DNA of 64,000 bases, taken from NCBI GenBank assembly GCA_014526335.1, contig JACTAT010000036.1, positions 4,098,492 through 4,162,491 on the forward strand, written 5' to 3'. A program made the position numbers and the translations under genes. Below are positions 24,950-37,222 of the stretch, piece by piece (position 1 is the stretch's first letter; each line of letters starts with the position of its first letter). The stretch is from Chrysaora quinquecirrha (lineage: Eukaryota > Cnidaria > Scyphozoa > Semaeostomeae > Pelagiidae). The notes below the pieces were generated by a model. The model saw only the letters and a program-made list of their open reading frames with translations. It was not told the origin of the DNA and did not search any database.

Positions 24950-26104
24950 GCCAAACTCAATCTGATCAAACCAGTACTGATTTGATTAGTCCGAGTTTTG
25001 GTGCAGGCGGCTAGTTCTCTACTCATAAGAAAACCTCTGGGGTTGATTCATGGTTACTGTAAATAAAAGACCAAGGGATTCTTTAGGGATATCTCTGGAT
25101 TTGTTGCGAAAAACTTCATTCCGTGCTGAGGCACACGAGATTCACTGCACATTTCACTTCCTTGAATTTTCTTCATTGTTCAAATTTTTTAGAACCAAGC
25201 GCATCAATGCAATAATGCCTTTCGGTACAATACCGTCCGCAATTTGTCCCATAAAGTACGGAAACAAAGAAAGATTGTTTGTTATTCATAAAATCAAAAC
25301 AGATAGCGACCGAAACTGAAAACATTGTATTCTGTAAAGATCGTAAACAAAATTCAAGAGAAGGAAGAAAATATTTAAAATAGAAAACGTTAAAACGGAG
25401 GAGGTATCGACTATCTATCGTTGATCGTCAATAAGAACATAATCACAGGACTTCGAGAAGAAGCTTGTTAAATGAACTGCTTTACCAAGCAGGTATGAGA
25501 AGTTCCTATAACACGCTTTTTTATAAGGGACACCCCTTAAATTAAGGAAATATCGAGGCTTGGACGAATAACAACATATTTCACAGCATACTTCCCTAAA
25601 AAAGTTTGATAGAGTTACACTCTTTTTTTTAATAAGCAACTGTTCAATAAGCAACCAGGGCTGAGATTGTGCTAAAATTTCTGGTGAAAAGCTTTCTTTA
25701 TACTGTACATCCTTGCAAACTTGTCAGTTACATTGAGAAGCCAGAAAAGAGCCAAAATGAGGGGTTTTAGGGGGTACCAGGCACTCTGCGACGGCTGAAA
25801 TCCTAGATATGTTAAGCAACTACTGAGGGCTGGACCAAAGTCAAGTTGCTTATAGAAAAAAAAGTGTACCGTATGTATCTATTTCTATGGATTACGTATT
25901 GTAAAATTGTTGTCCTAGTTATGGGTCTGTTAAGTAGTTAAGTTCATCTACCTGTACATGCGTCTATACACTCATGCTCTAAGAAAATTTTCCGTTTTCC
26001 TTTAAAATTTTGCATTTGCATCCAAATTTCTTAAGTTTGCACAATCAATTTGTACATCTGAAAATACTTAAAACCTGAAATATTCTCTATTTCAGACAGT
26101 TGAA
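24950..26104. other. upstream region of the GPCR gene
   Basis: Contains no recognised exon. It should include the GPCR promoter and 5' UTR, but no clear core element can be assigned. Confidence 0.4.
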
Positions 26105-27145
26105 ATGACGGAATTTAACACAACCACTCAGAAATTCAGCTACTTAGAACACAATTCTACTTCAAACTACGTTGACATTGATGTTTTCCCTACTGCATTG
26201 CACTGGTTTTTGAACGCAGTATCAGTTTTGATCACAGTTATTGGAATCATAGGAAACCTAATGGTGTGCTATTTCTTTGCAAGGAGAAAAGTTCGAAGGA
26301 TAGCCTTTAATATTCTGCTGCTGAACTTATCAATAGCAGATCTGTGTGCGGATATTATCGCGTACGTTGGGATCTTCGTCGATCTGAAGATTTTGCGCGG
26401 TTTCTCCGCGGGCACTGCGGACATAATGTGCTCGTTTATAATCGGCCACACGGCGTTTGCAGTTGTAACGGTAGTCTCGATTTTTACATTGACTTATATA
26501 GCTTTAAACAGATACGTGTTTATAAAGCTTCCCTTCAAAACAAAGTTACTCAAATCAAAGAGAACCAGTGTTTGCTGTATTATATGCTTTTGGGTATTTG
26601 GAATTGCATTTGTAACACCGAACCTACTTTCGTTCGAATATGAAGCGAAATACGCTGTCTGCCATAGAGTCGGTTCTCGACACTTCAACGAAATTCCTTG
26701 GGTAGTCGTAGGAGTGATATTAGGGTTCGTTATTCCACTATGTACAATGATAATAGCCTTCGTTGCCACTTTGCGCCAATTTAACAAGCGAGCGCTTTCC
26801 AGCTCGGTGGACCAAGCAAGCCTGCAACGAAAACGAGGCGCTGTTGTTCTCCTTGGTTTCCTTATACTGGCGTTCCTGCTCTGTCTTGGACCATGTTTGA
26901 TTTACTTGGCTCTTTCAATGTCTTTTCAATCAATATGGCCAGCAGGAATAGATGGAGACTATTTCAGAATGAGAATCATACGTATTGTTTTTATGCTCGC
27001 GCTAACTAATACTATCGCTGATCCATTCATCTACGCTTATAAGAACCCGGAGTTTAACAAATGTTTCAAAGCTGCGTTTGAAGTATTGAAAGTTTGTAAG
27101 AGGAAAGACACAAACGTTGTTTTACCAGAGATTGCAGTCATCTGA
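26105..27145 (+). CDS. class A (rhodopsin-like) G protein-coupled receptor, single exon
   Basis: A 346-residue intact seven-helix receptor without introns. Order: extracellular N-terminus with N-glycosylation sequons (NTT near residue 5, NST near 17); TM1 with GNLMVCYF; TM2 with LNLSIADL; TM3 preceded by the conserved Cys (IMCSFIIGH) and ending LNRYVF; TM4 WVFGIAF; an ECL2 Cys in YAVCHRVG; TM5; ICL3 with QRKRGAVV; TM6 LLCLGPCLIYL; TM7 NTIADPFIYAYKNPEF; basic tail. It departs from the family consensus with NRY for DRY, no CWxP Trp in TM6, and DPFIY for NPxxY. The ligand cannot be inferred; monoamine/melatonin-like or an invertebrate-specific orphan expansion are possible. A polyadenylation signal AATAAA lies at 27237-27242. 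Confidence 0.93.
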   Translation: MTEFNTTTQKFSYLEHNSTSNYVDIDVFPTALHWFLNAVSVLITVIGIIGNLMVCYFFARRKVRRIAFNILLLNLSIADLCADIIAYVGIFVDLKILRGFSAGTADIMCSFIIGHTAFAVVTVVSIFTLTYIALNRYVFIKLPFKTKLLKSKRTSVCCIICFWVFGIAFVTPNLLSFEYEAKYAVCHRVGSRHFNEIPWVVVGVILGFVIPLCTMIIAFVATLRQFNKRALSSSVDQASLQRKRGAVVLLGFLILAFLLCLGPCLIYLALSMSFQSIWPAGIDGDYFRMRIIRIVFMLALTNTIADPFIYAYKNPEFNKCFKAAFEVLKVCKRKDTNVVLPEIAVI

Positions 27146-27701
27146 TTTTGTAGGGCAAAAGAGTTCTTGAACATTTTCTGGAAAAGGAAAATTCTGATTG
27201 GTTTTTCAAATTTCAGGATATGCACAGTAGACTTAGAATAAAATGTATATCAAGAACTGTATCTGAATAGCAAGAGACTTTGTAAATTTTGCCAAATTTT
27301 TAACCATAAACACAAAACAGATACATACGTGGTAAACACTGTAGTTTTCATTGTAACTGAAGATGGATGAAGAATGCCTCGCAAATTCGGTTGTCGTTTT
27401 TCTCAAAATTATATAAAGAATGACATAGGAAATTCAAAAAAGAAGATAAAAAATTGTCTCAAGTTTCTTAAGAACTTTTCTTGTCCCCTTGAAATCCATT
27501 CTGTGCCCCTGTGCCCCTTGAAAGCAGACAGCTTGCCTCGATTTGAAAATACATAGCAACGCTTCTCCGACTTGGTAACCAAGAATAGAAATCCTCAAAG
27601 TAGTAGCAAAACTCCACGAAATTTTATCTCAAGCTCAAATGTAGCATTATTTTGTCAAAAAGCAGGCAGATCTTATTTTGTTATGTAGTAAGTATAACGA
27701 A
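27146..27701. other. GPCR 3' UTR and spacer before IQCK
   Basis: Holds the GPCR AATAAA and the probable IQCK 5' UTR. No other gene is recognised. Confidence 0.45.
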
Positions 27702-30700
27702 ATGCTACAAAATGATACTGAAATGTTTGACACGTCAAAGAAATCTCCGGTTTTCTATGGCTACAGTTATAAAGAATTAGGCCCATTATCAGCAAGCGTC
27801 GAAGTCAAGGAAAATGAAGATGCTAATAATAACGTTACTGAAGGCCAAGAGAACGAACCAGAGAAAGAACGAAACTCAAAAGATTTCAGGGAGGGTTTTG
27901 AATCAGACAAAACTCACGTAGCTTGCTTTGGTTTCAAACTTGTCAAGAAATCTGATGTGCAAACTGAAGAAAAGAAAGCTCCTCCCCAGCGAATCGAAAA
28001 ATTTGAAAAAGATGAAAGTATAAAGAAATGTACGTATGCGCAGCCTACATACTTATGCAGAATATATAAGAGGTGCATTTGTATGCCTTTTATTAGCATG
28101 GCAAGCAAGAGGGGAGCATAGACATATGTTTGTTGTCACTTGCTATGGAGAGGCAGCTAAAGATTTTTGCAAGTTGGGGGGGGCAGGGCTTTTGTAAAGT
28201 AGGTGACAGTAGCACTCTGCAAAGGGTGTGATTGGCAGATAAAGAAATTTTTGAAAACTTAAGGTGTAACAATTTCTTCGTTAGGGTAATAAAGAGGCTT
28301 GACAAGGCTGGTGCCACCTTCCCCAGTGTGCACCCCCAATCTAATTTTCTAATCCCAATACATATGGGATTGTTTCATTGATATAGCTAATTATATAGAT
28401 CTTCCTTTTTCATTAACAGTGCCAGCAAGACAGTACTTACAAGAAGAGGTGTTCCCAGTATTAATGCCTGCTCTGGAGGCAATGCTGGCATCAGCAAAAG
28501 ACAACAATGTTTTGAGGGTATGTTTCTGGTTTCATATTTGCTAAAAATGGTACATCCATCCAGTAAAAGGAATAGACTGGCAATTATTGATTGAGGTCTG
28601 CTGCTGAGAGCACCAGGAAGCAAGAAAAGGGCCTTGACTGTTTTATTGTTTTATTTCAGTGGAAGAGAACAAAATTCAATGCATGTGATTACCTCACAGA
28701 ATATCTTTACAAGTAAGTTACCACAGATTTTCACAGATGGGATGCTATCATTCTTTGTTATAGCATGATCTCTAACATTATTTGTTCCACAAATCATAAA
28801 CATACTTTAATTTTTCAAGGGAAATAAAATTACAAATTAACAATTAGTTGATTTTTCCCAGCAATAATCCAAACAGTATCAACAGAGAGAAAACTGGATT
28901 GTGGGAAATTCCTTTTGTGAAAAGAATCAATGATATAAAGTAAGAATTTTTAATTTTCTTCACATCTTTGGAAAAGACAAAGGTTGATTTTTGACATCAG
29001 ACCAATCCATGAATTATTTTGTTGAATATCCAAAGAATGCAGAAATTGACATTGCTGCCTTTCTGATGCAAGTGATGGAATGCCACTGCCTCATGCTTAT
29101 AGCAACACAAGCTTTTTGGATTGAGAACTTCATGTAAAATCAAGGTGCTTGATGCATTAGAAAAGGAAAGACATAATGGATAGGTCTGTTTCTCTACATG
29201 ATGCTAATGCATTCTGACTCAAAACTTCAGGTCCAACTCATAAGACTGTAAAGACAGTCAATATTTTTAGCATGTTTCACTGAAACGAGAATTATTGTTG
29301 CAGTTTCTATCAAGGGCCACTCTCGATGCATCATTCTCTCTATTAACCCTCTCAGGCTCTCAAAGAACCCTCAAAATGTAATAAGTATCATGAGGTCTTT
29401 TTGATCCAACATGATTTTGAACACTTCACCCGTCAATGCCTTTAAAAAGTGTGAGATTTCATCATACAATTTCTTCAACCCCACGTTTAATTAGATCATA
29501 ATAATCGCAGAAATCATTCCTTGATCTTCAGATTTTCTGATCGTATAATCAACACTGGACAATGAGTGCAAATGAAAAAATAAAGGTCGCTATAAGTGTA
29601 AGATTGTTGTCCAGTGACCGCAAGACCTTCCCGATGATATGATTGGGTACTCCTCTACGTACAGAAAGGAAAATCTACGTTCTCATACCAATTTCATAAT
29701 TATCATTACTAGACCAAGACCACCTCTACCTCTGTCGTTAATATGGACTGAAGATGAAGCAGCGATAGTTTTACAGTCATGCTGGAGGGGGCGAAAAGTG
29801 AGTAAATCTTTATCTTTGTACTCTATGTACTTATGTGTTAAGTAATGTTTGTCAAAGATCACCAGAGTGTTCGCTGTGATAAGCTCAAACTCTTTGGCCC
29901 TGGCCAAACGATCAAACATCGTTTGTCAAACATTTGAAACTTGGTTGTCAAGAAAAATGTTTTACTGTTTGCAAAGGTAGCAAAACATTACTCATAAAAA
30001 CTTTGTGGCTGGTGACAAGCAGAAAATGTATTTGAAGCTTTTCAAAAACATTGCTAAGAAATTCTGCTTGTGAACACCCTTGGTACCTGCAAATTTCATA
30101 AAAAGACTTAGTGCAGTACTCTGTTGGTATGGGTATGAAATTTGAAGACGAAATATTGTGAGAATACAAAGTGGGTCAGATTACATGAGGTTGTACCAAT
30201 GGATGTAGAGAGAAATCGCATGCTTCAATAACAGCAGTTACAAAGTCAAATGATCTTCTGAAAGGTATGCAGAACAATCGAGATGTTGTGAAAGTTTGAA
30301 GCTTGGATGCTAAACGTTAGTGGTTTGACTTTCTTGACAAATGGCTGTGAATGCTTGAATTATTCTCTCTTCTATCATCTGAAGGTTCGAAGTGATCCAG
30401 AAGTTCAAGAGCTAAGACAGTACCAAAAGGAAATGAGAGAGGTACTTTTCCTTATTTTGATCCTTCTTACGATGCCAGCTACGTTCTGCTGCTTTCTTTC
30501 TGCTGGCTCTGGCTAATTTATGCTTCGGCAACTATGCCTGCATGGGTGATTATAAGCTAACATTAATTCGAAAATTTCTACTAGACAAGGTCAACTTCGT
30601 AATCAACAATATTTTTAAGGTACGAATAAACGACTAACTCATCAAGACCTACTTTCTAATATTTGTAACATAGCTGTAATAGGCAATGAAGAGAAAACAT

Positions 30701-31474
30701 GAGCAAGTAGCAAGACAGCAAGAACAAAAAAGTTACAATGTTTCCGGAAAACCAGGCCCTGTAACAGGATACACTGCAGTACAATGTATGTCAATGCAGA
30801 GGGAAGATGGTTAGAGGCAGGTCTCGTGTAAATTGCCTGAGGGACATAAAACGGTGAAGTACGATGGCTGCGGTATAGTGCATTGGAACAGCTCAAAACC
30901 TTTTGCAACGGAGATGAAATTAATGCACGTCGAAGGTGCTCCAGAGCTGTGGCGTAATCCAAGTCGTTTTTTCAATAGCTCAGCCAGGGGGGTCGAGGCT
31001 CGGGGCGCGGCTATTATGATAACGTCACAGTTAAAGTCGAGGCCTCAATAGTTCATCTATACTTAATCCTAGCGACTGGGGTCGAATAAACTCTTCACTT
31101 TCACCTTTACTATGTCTGTCAGTCCAGGGGATTTTGAAATGGACCACTCCAGGGACTAGTCTAGGCAACGAGACCACTATACGATCTTTATTTAGATCCT
31201 CTAAACTGAATCTATGATCAGGTTTAGACTTATTATCAGAGTTGTTGCTATCGCTTTTGAAGTGAATCGCTTGGACGCTCAAACTCATTTGATCGATGTC
31301 GGTTTGATAGGCCATAACTGGGACTCAGGTGATGGTTAGTCTAGTTCAGGTTGAATATGTTTGATTTTGTTTTTGCAGCAAGAGTATGACATAATGCTGA
31401 AGATTGAAGACTTTTGGAAGAAACATCCCGTTGAAGAAGCAAATGAGACAGCTACTGAAGAAGGAACTGTTTGA
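27702..31474 (+). CDS. IQCK: IQ domain-containing protein K (multi-exon)
   Basis: Exons: 27702-28029, 28420-28517, 28660-28712, 28862-28939, 29713-29797, 30385-30441 and 31379-31474, all joined in phase (1,0,2,2,0,0) with GT/AG ends. Conserved blocks match vertebrate IQCK: QEEVFPVLMPALEAML, KRTKFNACDFLTEYLY, WEIPFVKRI, RPPLPLSLIWTEDEAA, the IQ motif IVLQSCWRGRK, and SDPEVQELRQYQKEMRE. The C-terminus is EEGTV. The protein binds or is predicted to bind calmodulin-type EF-hand proteins through the single IQ motif and is usually linked to ciliated cells (family knowledge). The N-terminal exon is poorly conserved and Glu/Lys-rich. Its ATG at 27702 is the first in frame, but an upstream non-coding exon cannot be excluded. 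IQCK is transcribed toward golgin-84. Confidence 0.9.
28940..29712. other. IQCK intron 4
   Basis: AT-rich intron of about 770 bp. No nested gene or repeat is recognised. Confidence 0.5.
29903..30060. mobile_element. diverged MITE of the GATCAAACATTGTTGG family in IQCK intron 5
   Basis: Begins GGCCAAACGATCAAACATCG followed by TTTGTCAAACATTTGAAACTTG, the same order as at 15,397. The right end is eroded near ACATTGCTAAGAAATTC. Confidence 0.6.
31031..31315 (-). other. unassigned 94-codon open frame in IQCK intron 6, antisense
   Basis: ATG-initiated frame starting MAYQTDIDQMSL and ending IDELLRPRL, lying wholly in the last IQCK intron on the opposite strand. Composition is ordinary (not low complexity) and hydrophilic. 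No family is recognised. It could be a relic of a dispersed repeat; there is no splice or promoter support. Confidence 0.2.
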
Positions 31475-31890
31475 TACCTTGTATGAACAATAGACTTGTT
31501 TGAACTGTCTGTAAATAAGGAATACCCCAGGTATCATTTCAGCTAAGAAGTTTACGGTGGTACACAGGTACCCAACATTTGTTCCTAACAATGCCGCATC
31601 GTGGGCAAAATCTCCAGGTTGTCAATGTTCTCCAGATTTCATTGCTCACTGTATGATATTGTTAATACCCATTCGTTGTACGTAATCAGGAAAAAACGTT
31701 TTAGCCAGATTTTTTTTGAAACGATAAATATAATGCTCGTATTTATTGACTTGTACTAATCTTATTGTGCAATTCAAAGGTTTCTCAAACGTCCTCTTAG
31801 CACTATAAAGTCAGAATCTATGTGGCTGGACTTGGACTTATGTGGCTGCCAAACGGTAAAAATTAGCTTGAAATACAATGTAGGCAGTCC

Positions 31891-32498
31891 NNNNNNNNNN
31901 NNNNNNNNNNNNNNNNNNNNNNNNNNNNNNNNNNNNNNNNNNNNNNNNNNNNNNNNNNNNNNNNNNNNNNNNNNNNNNNNNNNNNNNNNNNNNNNNNNNN
32001 NNNNNNNNNNNNNNNNNNNNNNNNNNNNNNNNNNNNNNNNNNNNNNNNNNNNNNNNNNNNNNNNNNNNNNNNNNNNNNNNNNNNNNNNNNNNNNNNNNNN
32101 NNNNNNNNNNNNNNNNNNNNNNNNNNNNNNNNNNNNNNNNNNNNNNNNNNNNNNNNNNNNNNNNNNNNNNNNNNNNNNNNNNNNNNNNNNNNNNNNNNNN
32201 NNNNNNNNNNNNNNNNNNNNNNNNNNNNNNNNNNNNNNNNNNNNNNNNNNNNNNNNNNNNNNNNNNNNNNNNNNNNNNNNNNNNNNNNNNNNNNNNNNNN
32301 NNNNNNNNNNNNNNNNNNNNNNNNNNNNNNNNNNNNNNNNNNNNNNNNNNNNNNNNNNNNNNNNNNNNNNNNNNNNNNNNNNNNNNNNNNNNNNNNNNNN
32401 NNNNNNNNNNNNNNNNNNNNNNNNNNNNNNNNNNNNNNNNNNNNNNNNNNNNNNNNNNNNNNNNNNNNNNNNNNNNNNNNNNNNNNNNNNNNNNNNNN
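31891..32498. other. assembly gap (608 Ns)
   Basis: Run of undetermined bases. Everything read as coding across it is meaningless. The left end of the first 4.7 kb duplicate begins at the very next base. Confidence 1.
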
Positions 32499-33094
32499 AC
32501 CCATCTAAAATCACCAAAAATGCATCTATCCTGGGGAAGGGAAACTCTTGCGTTTCAAAATAAGAAATAACTGTTGGCTTAATTCTTGAATTCAACATTC
32601 ATTCTCTACTTTAATTTTTCTTTTCTTATAATTATTCTATATTAAGCTTGCTCATTTTAGCTCTAACGTTTTGCAAGTAAGTGAATTTCTTGGAAGAATG
32701 ACATTATATTACCGAAAATCATTGGTATGGTAATTGTTTCTTGTTGAATTCTTCACTTCCCTTTTAAAGCTTCTAATGATTAAATGTGGATTATTATGGA
32801 ACAACAATTTTGCACACAGGCAATACCAATTTGGAAAAAGCAATAAAAAATTTCTTTTTACTTTGGAACCACAGACAAAAGGGCAATTTGGCTTTTTTCA
32901 TAGCACTAACTGGGAAACCCAACAAAGCTGCTTCAAGGACACAACCATAAAGACACACTTCTATGAAGCAAAATTTTAGGCTTTTTTCTTGCGCTGTATG
33001 GAAATGCTCATAACTTGACCAATCTTACAAAAAAAAGGTTCCATCCACCTATTTGTAGCCCCAAGAAACAATCACAAAGTTAAGCAACACATAC

Positions 33095-34481
33095 CTGAAG
33101 ATGCTGTTACAGCACTAATTTCGACTGGCAATTTCCTTTTCTCCTCATCTTTAACTCGCTCTTGCACTGCCGCTGCTCTGTTGCTTGATAGTTTTGGCTT
33201 TATTGGAGTTGATGTCAATGGCAGATTCTTCTTTGTTGAAATGTCAGTCATACTTGAAGCATTATTAAGAAAATCGAAAAGCTGTTCATCTGACTTTGCT
33301 TTTATGTTTGATGCACTAGAAGATCTTGTTATTGCTTTTGCAGCATTGCTCGTACCTCTTGAGGCACCTATAGAAGATAAATTGTTGAAAATGACATGTT
33401 TATTCCTATTGTAAGATATCTGACCAGCATGCTTTGAATAGAAATGGTGACTTTGCCCCCAAGAGAGATGATGGGTGTTTTGCTATTAAACTCGCTGTCC
33501 ACCATTCATTTGTTTTTTCTTGATTTGTTTGCTTGACTATTGAAATATTAGACTGTCGCAGTGGTATTGTCAAAAAGTTTGTCATCAGTGTTTCTGGCAA
33601 AAATCTAGCAATTGTGTGCTCTTTCACTACCTATAAGACAATAACATATAGCTTTTTTTTCAAGTTTGTCAAGAATTGAAAATCCCAAAAGATGCTGAAA
33701 ATTTCAGGAAATTCTACAAAAATCGTGAAAATCCAAGTAAATTTTTCAAAAAAATAAAAAAAGAATGACCAGATTCATAAGGTTGTTTTAAGCTTTTCTT
33801 CTTCTAGGGCATATGTCAACTGGTAACAGGTCAACTCGCCCCACTACCAACTTGCCCCGCCTTAACATGGTCAAGTCAGACCTCTTTGAGTTATGTCACC
33901 TCACCAGTTTGCACAACTTGCCCCATCTGTCAAGTCAACTCGCCCCACCATAAAATAAATGATAGAAAACAACAAAATTGAATGAATCTATCAGTATGAT
34001 AAAAGGGGTTTTGGGGGTGGAGCCCCTGACTTTAAACAATTATAGTCCAGTGGGGGCAAGTTGACTTTAAGGTGGGGTGAGTTGACTTTGAAAGTGGGGT
34101 GAGTTGACCTGTGGGGCAAGTTGCCAATGGGGCAAGTTAGTAGTAGGGTGAGTTTTGACTAGAAACCTGTCAACTTATGTAGTCACTCACTGTAACTAAC
34201 ATGTAGTCATGAATCAGAATTATTATTATTATTATTATTATTGTTCATGCTTTACCTGCTAATGGTTTTCCTAGTGGATCATCTTTTGAGCTTGAATGAT
34301 GAGAGGGATCAGTTTGATTAACATTACTAGCTTTTGGTGACTTTCTTCCATCTATTTGCTCTGCCAAATCATCACTGCTAGATTTGTTTTCAGACTCCTT
34401 TTGAAGAGCAGAGGCAGCTGTTTGGTCTACTCTGTCAAGTAAAGCCTCTGCTCCTTTTGCAATGTCACTGAACCAGGACAT
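33095..34481 (-). pseudogene. GOLGA5: extra copy of golgin-84 exons 1 and 2
   Basis: Exon 1 at 34256-34481 begins MSWFSDIAKGAEALLDRVDQ, the family's diagnostic N-terminus. Exon 2 at 33095-33367 contains KSDEQLFDFLNN. Both are intact with good splice sites. In position, however, they lie 3' of exon 8 of the same gene, so this copy cannot belong to one ordinary transcript. If the duplication is an assembly artefact, this is the better-quality version of the true exons. If it is real, it is a partial tandem gene duplication. Confidence 0.85.
33813..34178. mobile_element. foldback element rich in CAACTTGCCCC words (in duplicate copy 1)
   Basis: The left half reads GTCAACTCGCCCCACTAC and AACTTGCCCC repeatedly. 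The right half reads the complement (GGGGCAAGTTGAC, GGGGTGAGTTGAC). Outer ends ATATGTCAACTGG and CAACTTATGT are inverted. The same element recurs at 43,180-43,549 in copy 2. It lies in golgin-84 intron 1. Confidence 0.75.
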
Positions 34482-34648
34482 CGTAGACCTACAAAAAAAA
34501 TTATTACATAAAAAGATGCCGATATATGCCTTTTTAAAATCGCACCACATACCAAAGGCTATTGTTCTCAAAACAATAGGGCTATTGTTTTTATTCTTTC
34601 CACTTAATTGCAAGCAAAGTTTCTACACTGGTCACTCGACTTCTATCT

Positions 34649-35416
34649 ACATTAGTTCCGAAAATGTTCGGACACTTTTAATTTCAGACAATTTGATTGT
34701 CCGAAAATATCAATGTCCGAAATTTTAAGTAGCCTGAAATTTTAAACATCCAAAATTTTATTTTCACCATTTTTTCTCTTCCTTAGAGAATAATCCAGAA
34801 AGGAGGCCACAAATTTCTTTTGTTTTCTTGGTTTGGAGCATTTTACCAAAAATCTGAAATCTCCCTATTATTATATTAAATTTTATGCCATTGGAGATTG
34901 GAGGTCCAAGGCACTAAATCTGTTCTGTGAGTGAACAGGGAAAACAACTTGCCTCTGAAACATATAGAAATCATTGTTCCAGAGGATCGATCAAAAGGCT
35001 CTTTGATTTTCAATGTTCTTAAAGTTAAAAGGCCATACTTCTAAGGAAGTGCAAAAAAACCATCACAGCAAATCATTATATTTATGTTTTCGTTCCGACA
35101 AATCCAACAAATCATTTTCAATCTTAGACCGAAATGTTGACGCGTTTGAAAATCAGTTTCAAAGGGAAAGCTTGAGTCCTGGTATGCTCAATATGTTACC
35201 CAAGAGTCGATTAGTGGAAGGGATGTGATAAATTCTGTTTTAATTCGGTAAGTTTTGTAAATTTTACAAAGAAGAATTCTAAACACCTTGCGCTTTTCTG
35301 TCGTCCAAAATTGGAATGGGAAATCATCCGAAATAGGTAAAATATCGTCCAAAATTTTTTGGTCCGAAAACATTTTGTCCGAAATATATGGGTCTGATTA
35401 TTTTCGGAACTAATGT
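34649..35416. mobile_element. 768 bp MITE with ACATTAGTTCCGAAAAT termini (in duplicate copy 1)
   Basis: The left terminus ACATTAGTTCCGAAAATG is matched by ATTTTCGGAACTAATGT at the right. Sub-terminal GTCCGAAA words occur on both sides in inverted orientation. There is no clear target duplication and no transposase. The second occurrence at 44013-44778 lies in copy 2. It sits upstream of golgin-84 exon 1. Confidence 0.8.
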
Positions 35417-37222
35417 CTATATTATATGTAGGAGGGATGTAGGACTTACTGAGCAGAGAGAGCTTTGAGAATAGAGAGGTTTTCTCAAGGCTGTGCTACG
35501 TTATCAGTGAGGTGGAGCTAAATGTAATGATGTTCCTCACTGCTAGTTATATTTATAGGCATTCCATTTGTTTGGTCATGTCTGCCTCATTACTATCTAG
35601 TCTATATATCTAACCCTGTCTTCATTAGACATGTTAGACTTAGAGGCCCAAAAAAGTGTCAAACACTGAGTTTTAGTTTTAATGCTACGAGCGCAGTGCA
35701 GCGACATTGAAAGACCCTTACCGTTAAACGGCTATAACAAAAGTAAAAAATGCTGAATATAAAATCCACTGAGTGCCTGTATCTTCATAAAATCATTTCT
35801 TTTTGGTTTGTTGTCTTCACCAAATTGCCTTCATCTTGATTGGTAATCTAAGAGCAGAATGACAAAATACGTGTCCGCCTCGTATTCAAATCACATTTCG
35901 ATAATCTGACTTAGCAAATCGAGGCCGCTTTAGAAAGCGAAAAGGAAGGGACAAAGTGAACAACCTTGAGGAACTCTTGAGGAAAACTCCTTTACGCAGG
36001 GTTTTGGAGTGTCCTTATTTTTGGAGAAGATAGATAACGAATCTTACTCTTGAGATTGCTATTGCTTCAATTTGCAAGAGCTGATGATTTCTTTCAAAGA
36101 GAAACATTGTTTTAATGACAGTAATAAAGTCGAATCTTCCTCTTCGGATCCTCTGTAATCTTAAAATCCTCTTAATATCTTCTCCTTCTCCCCCTACCGA
36201 AGAAAATTTTACTCTTATATTGGTGCGAATTCTTAAACTGAAGATCAAGTCCATTGATATACTAGTAGTTTTCTTGAAATAATGACAGAGTTTATTACAC
36301 GAATATCATCTTTGACACCAGAACAGAATCACCAAACCTACAATTTTGTTTCAAGAAGGAGGCCCTTGTGTGTCTTTTCACTGTCGCAGAGAGCAATTGG
36401 AGGCAGTTGCAGTAACAGCTTTGTACCTATGTGATGCGGCAAAGAAATATATGCAAAGGGTCTTATTGAAGAAGCAAACAGGGTGTGCCAAGGACATTTG
36501 GCATTAATTTAGTGCAAGATAAAATGGCGTGATCATTGGTATTGAGAAACAGAAACAAATTTGTATCAGTTGCAACGAACAACCGAGTCTGACACAATGA
36601 GACAGGATAGGTGAGAGCTATGCTACAAAATGATGACACAAAACACAGTCACAGGAAAGAGACTATGCACAAAACAATAAACGTGCTGATCAATGGCTTT
36701 TTTCAAGTAAGCAAAATGATATAGCATGGCTAAAGTTTTTTATAATGTTACTCTCGTATGCAATAAGCCGTTCTCAGTATCATCATCACCATAACGCATT
36801 TGTTTGCGGAGGTTAAAAATGAAGATATCTTGGCGCAATTCTTCCTGTGCTGAATTTTTCTGTTCGACTTCCTTTTGTCAAATGATAATGATGAAGACGC
36901 AATGATGGCGAGAAGATTTGCTACACAAGTCTCGATCATGCTCCACAGAACTGGTGGGTCGCTAATAAGGAGATCTCATGAGCTGTTCTTAATCAGGGGG
37001 GGAGGTGTGTTGTAGCTTGTAGCCAGTCAAAATGAAGTACATATAACCTAGATTTTCGTCACGAATGGTCATTGTGTGAACGATAGTGAAGACCCTAAGA
37101 TCCGGCTTCATGGACCTAAAATGCGGGTTTGCCGGGCATCGTCAGTGCCAGAAAAGGAAAATCATGCCTTTAAAGACTTGGAGTGGTGGCAAGGTTGACG
37201 AATCAGAATAAAAAGAGCAGTA
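35417..37222. other. upstream part of duplicate copy 1 without recognised genes
   Basis: Identical in substance to 44779-46584. Short frames here match nothing recognised. In copy 2 this is the region 5' of golgin-84. Confidence 0.45.

Larger units (their letters stand above)
32499..37222. repeat. 4.7 kb duplicated block, copy 1
   Basis: Near-identical to 41875-46584 in the same orientation. It starts at the gap edge with ACCCATCTAAAATCACC and ends in AGAGCAGTA. Differences from copy 2 are almost all one or two extra bases in homopolymers between about 32,840 and 35,300 (14 bp longer in total), plus one substitution (GGCTATTG versus GGTTATTG). It carries golgin-84 exons 1-2 and ~2.7 kb of upstream sequence. 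Confidence 0.97.

Noticed and set aside
31774..32598. Long open frames spanning the run of Ns
   Set aside because: Undetermined bases cannot contain stops; no evidence of coding.
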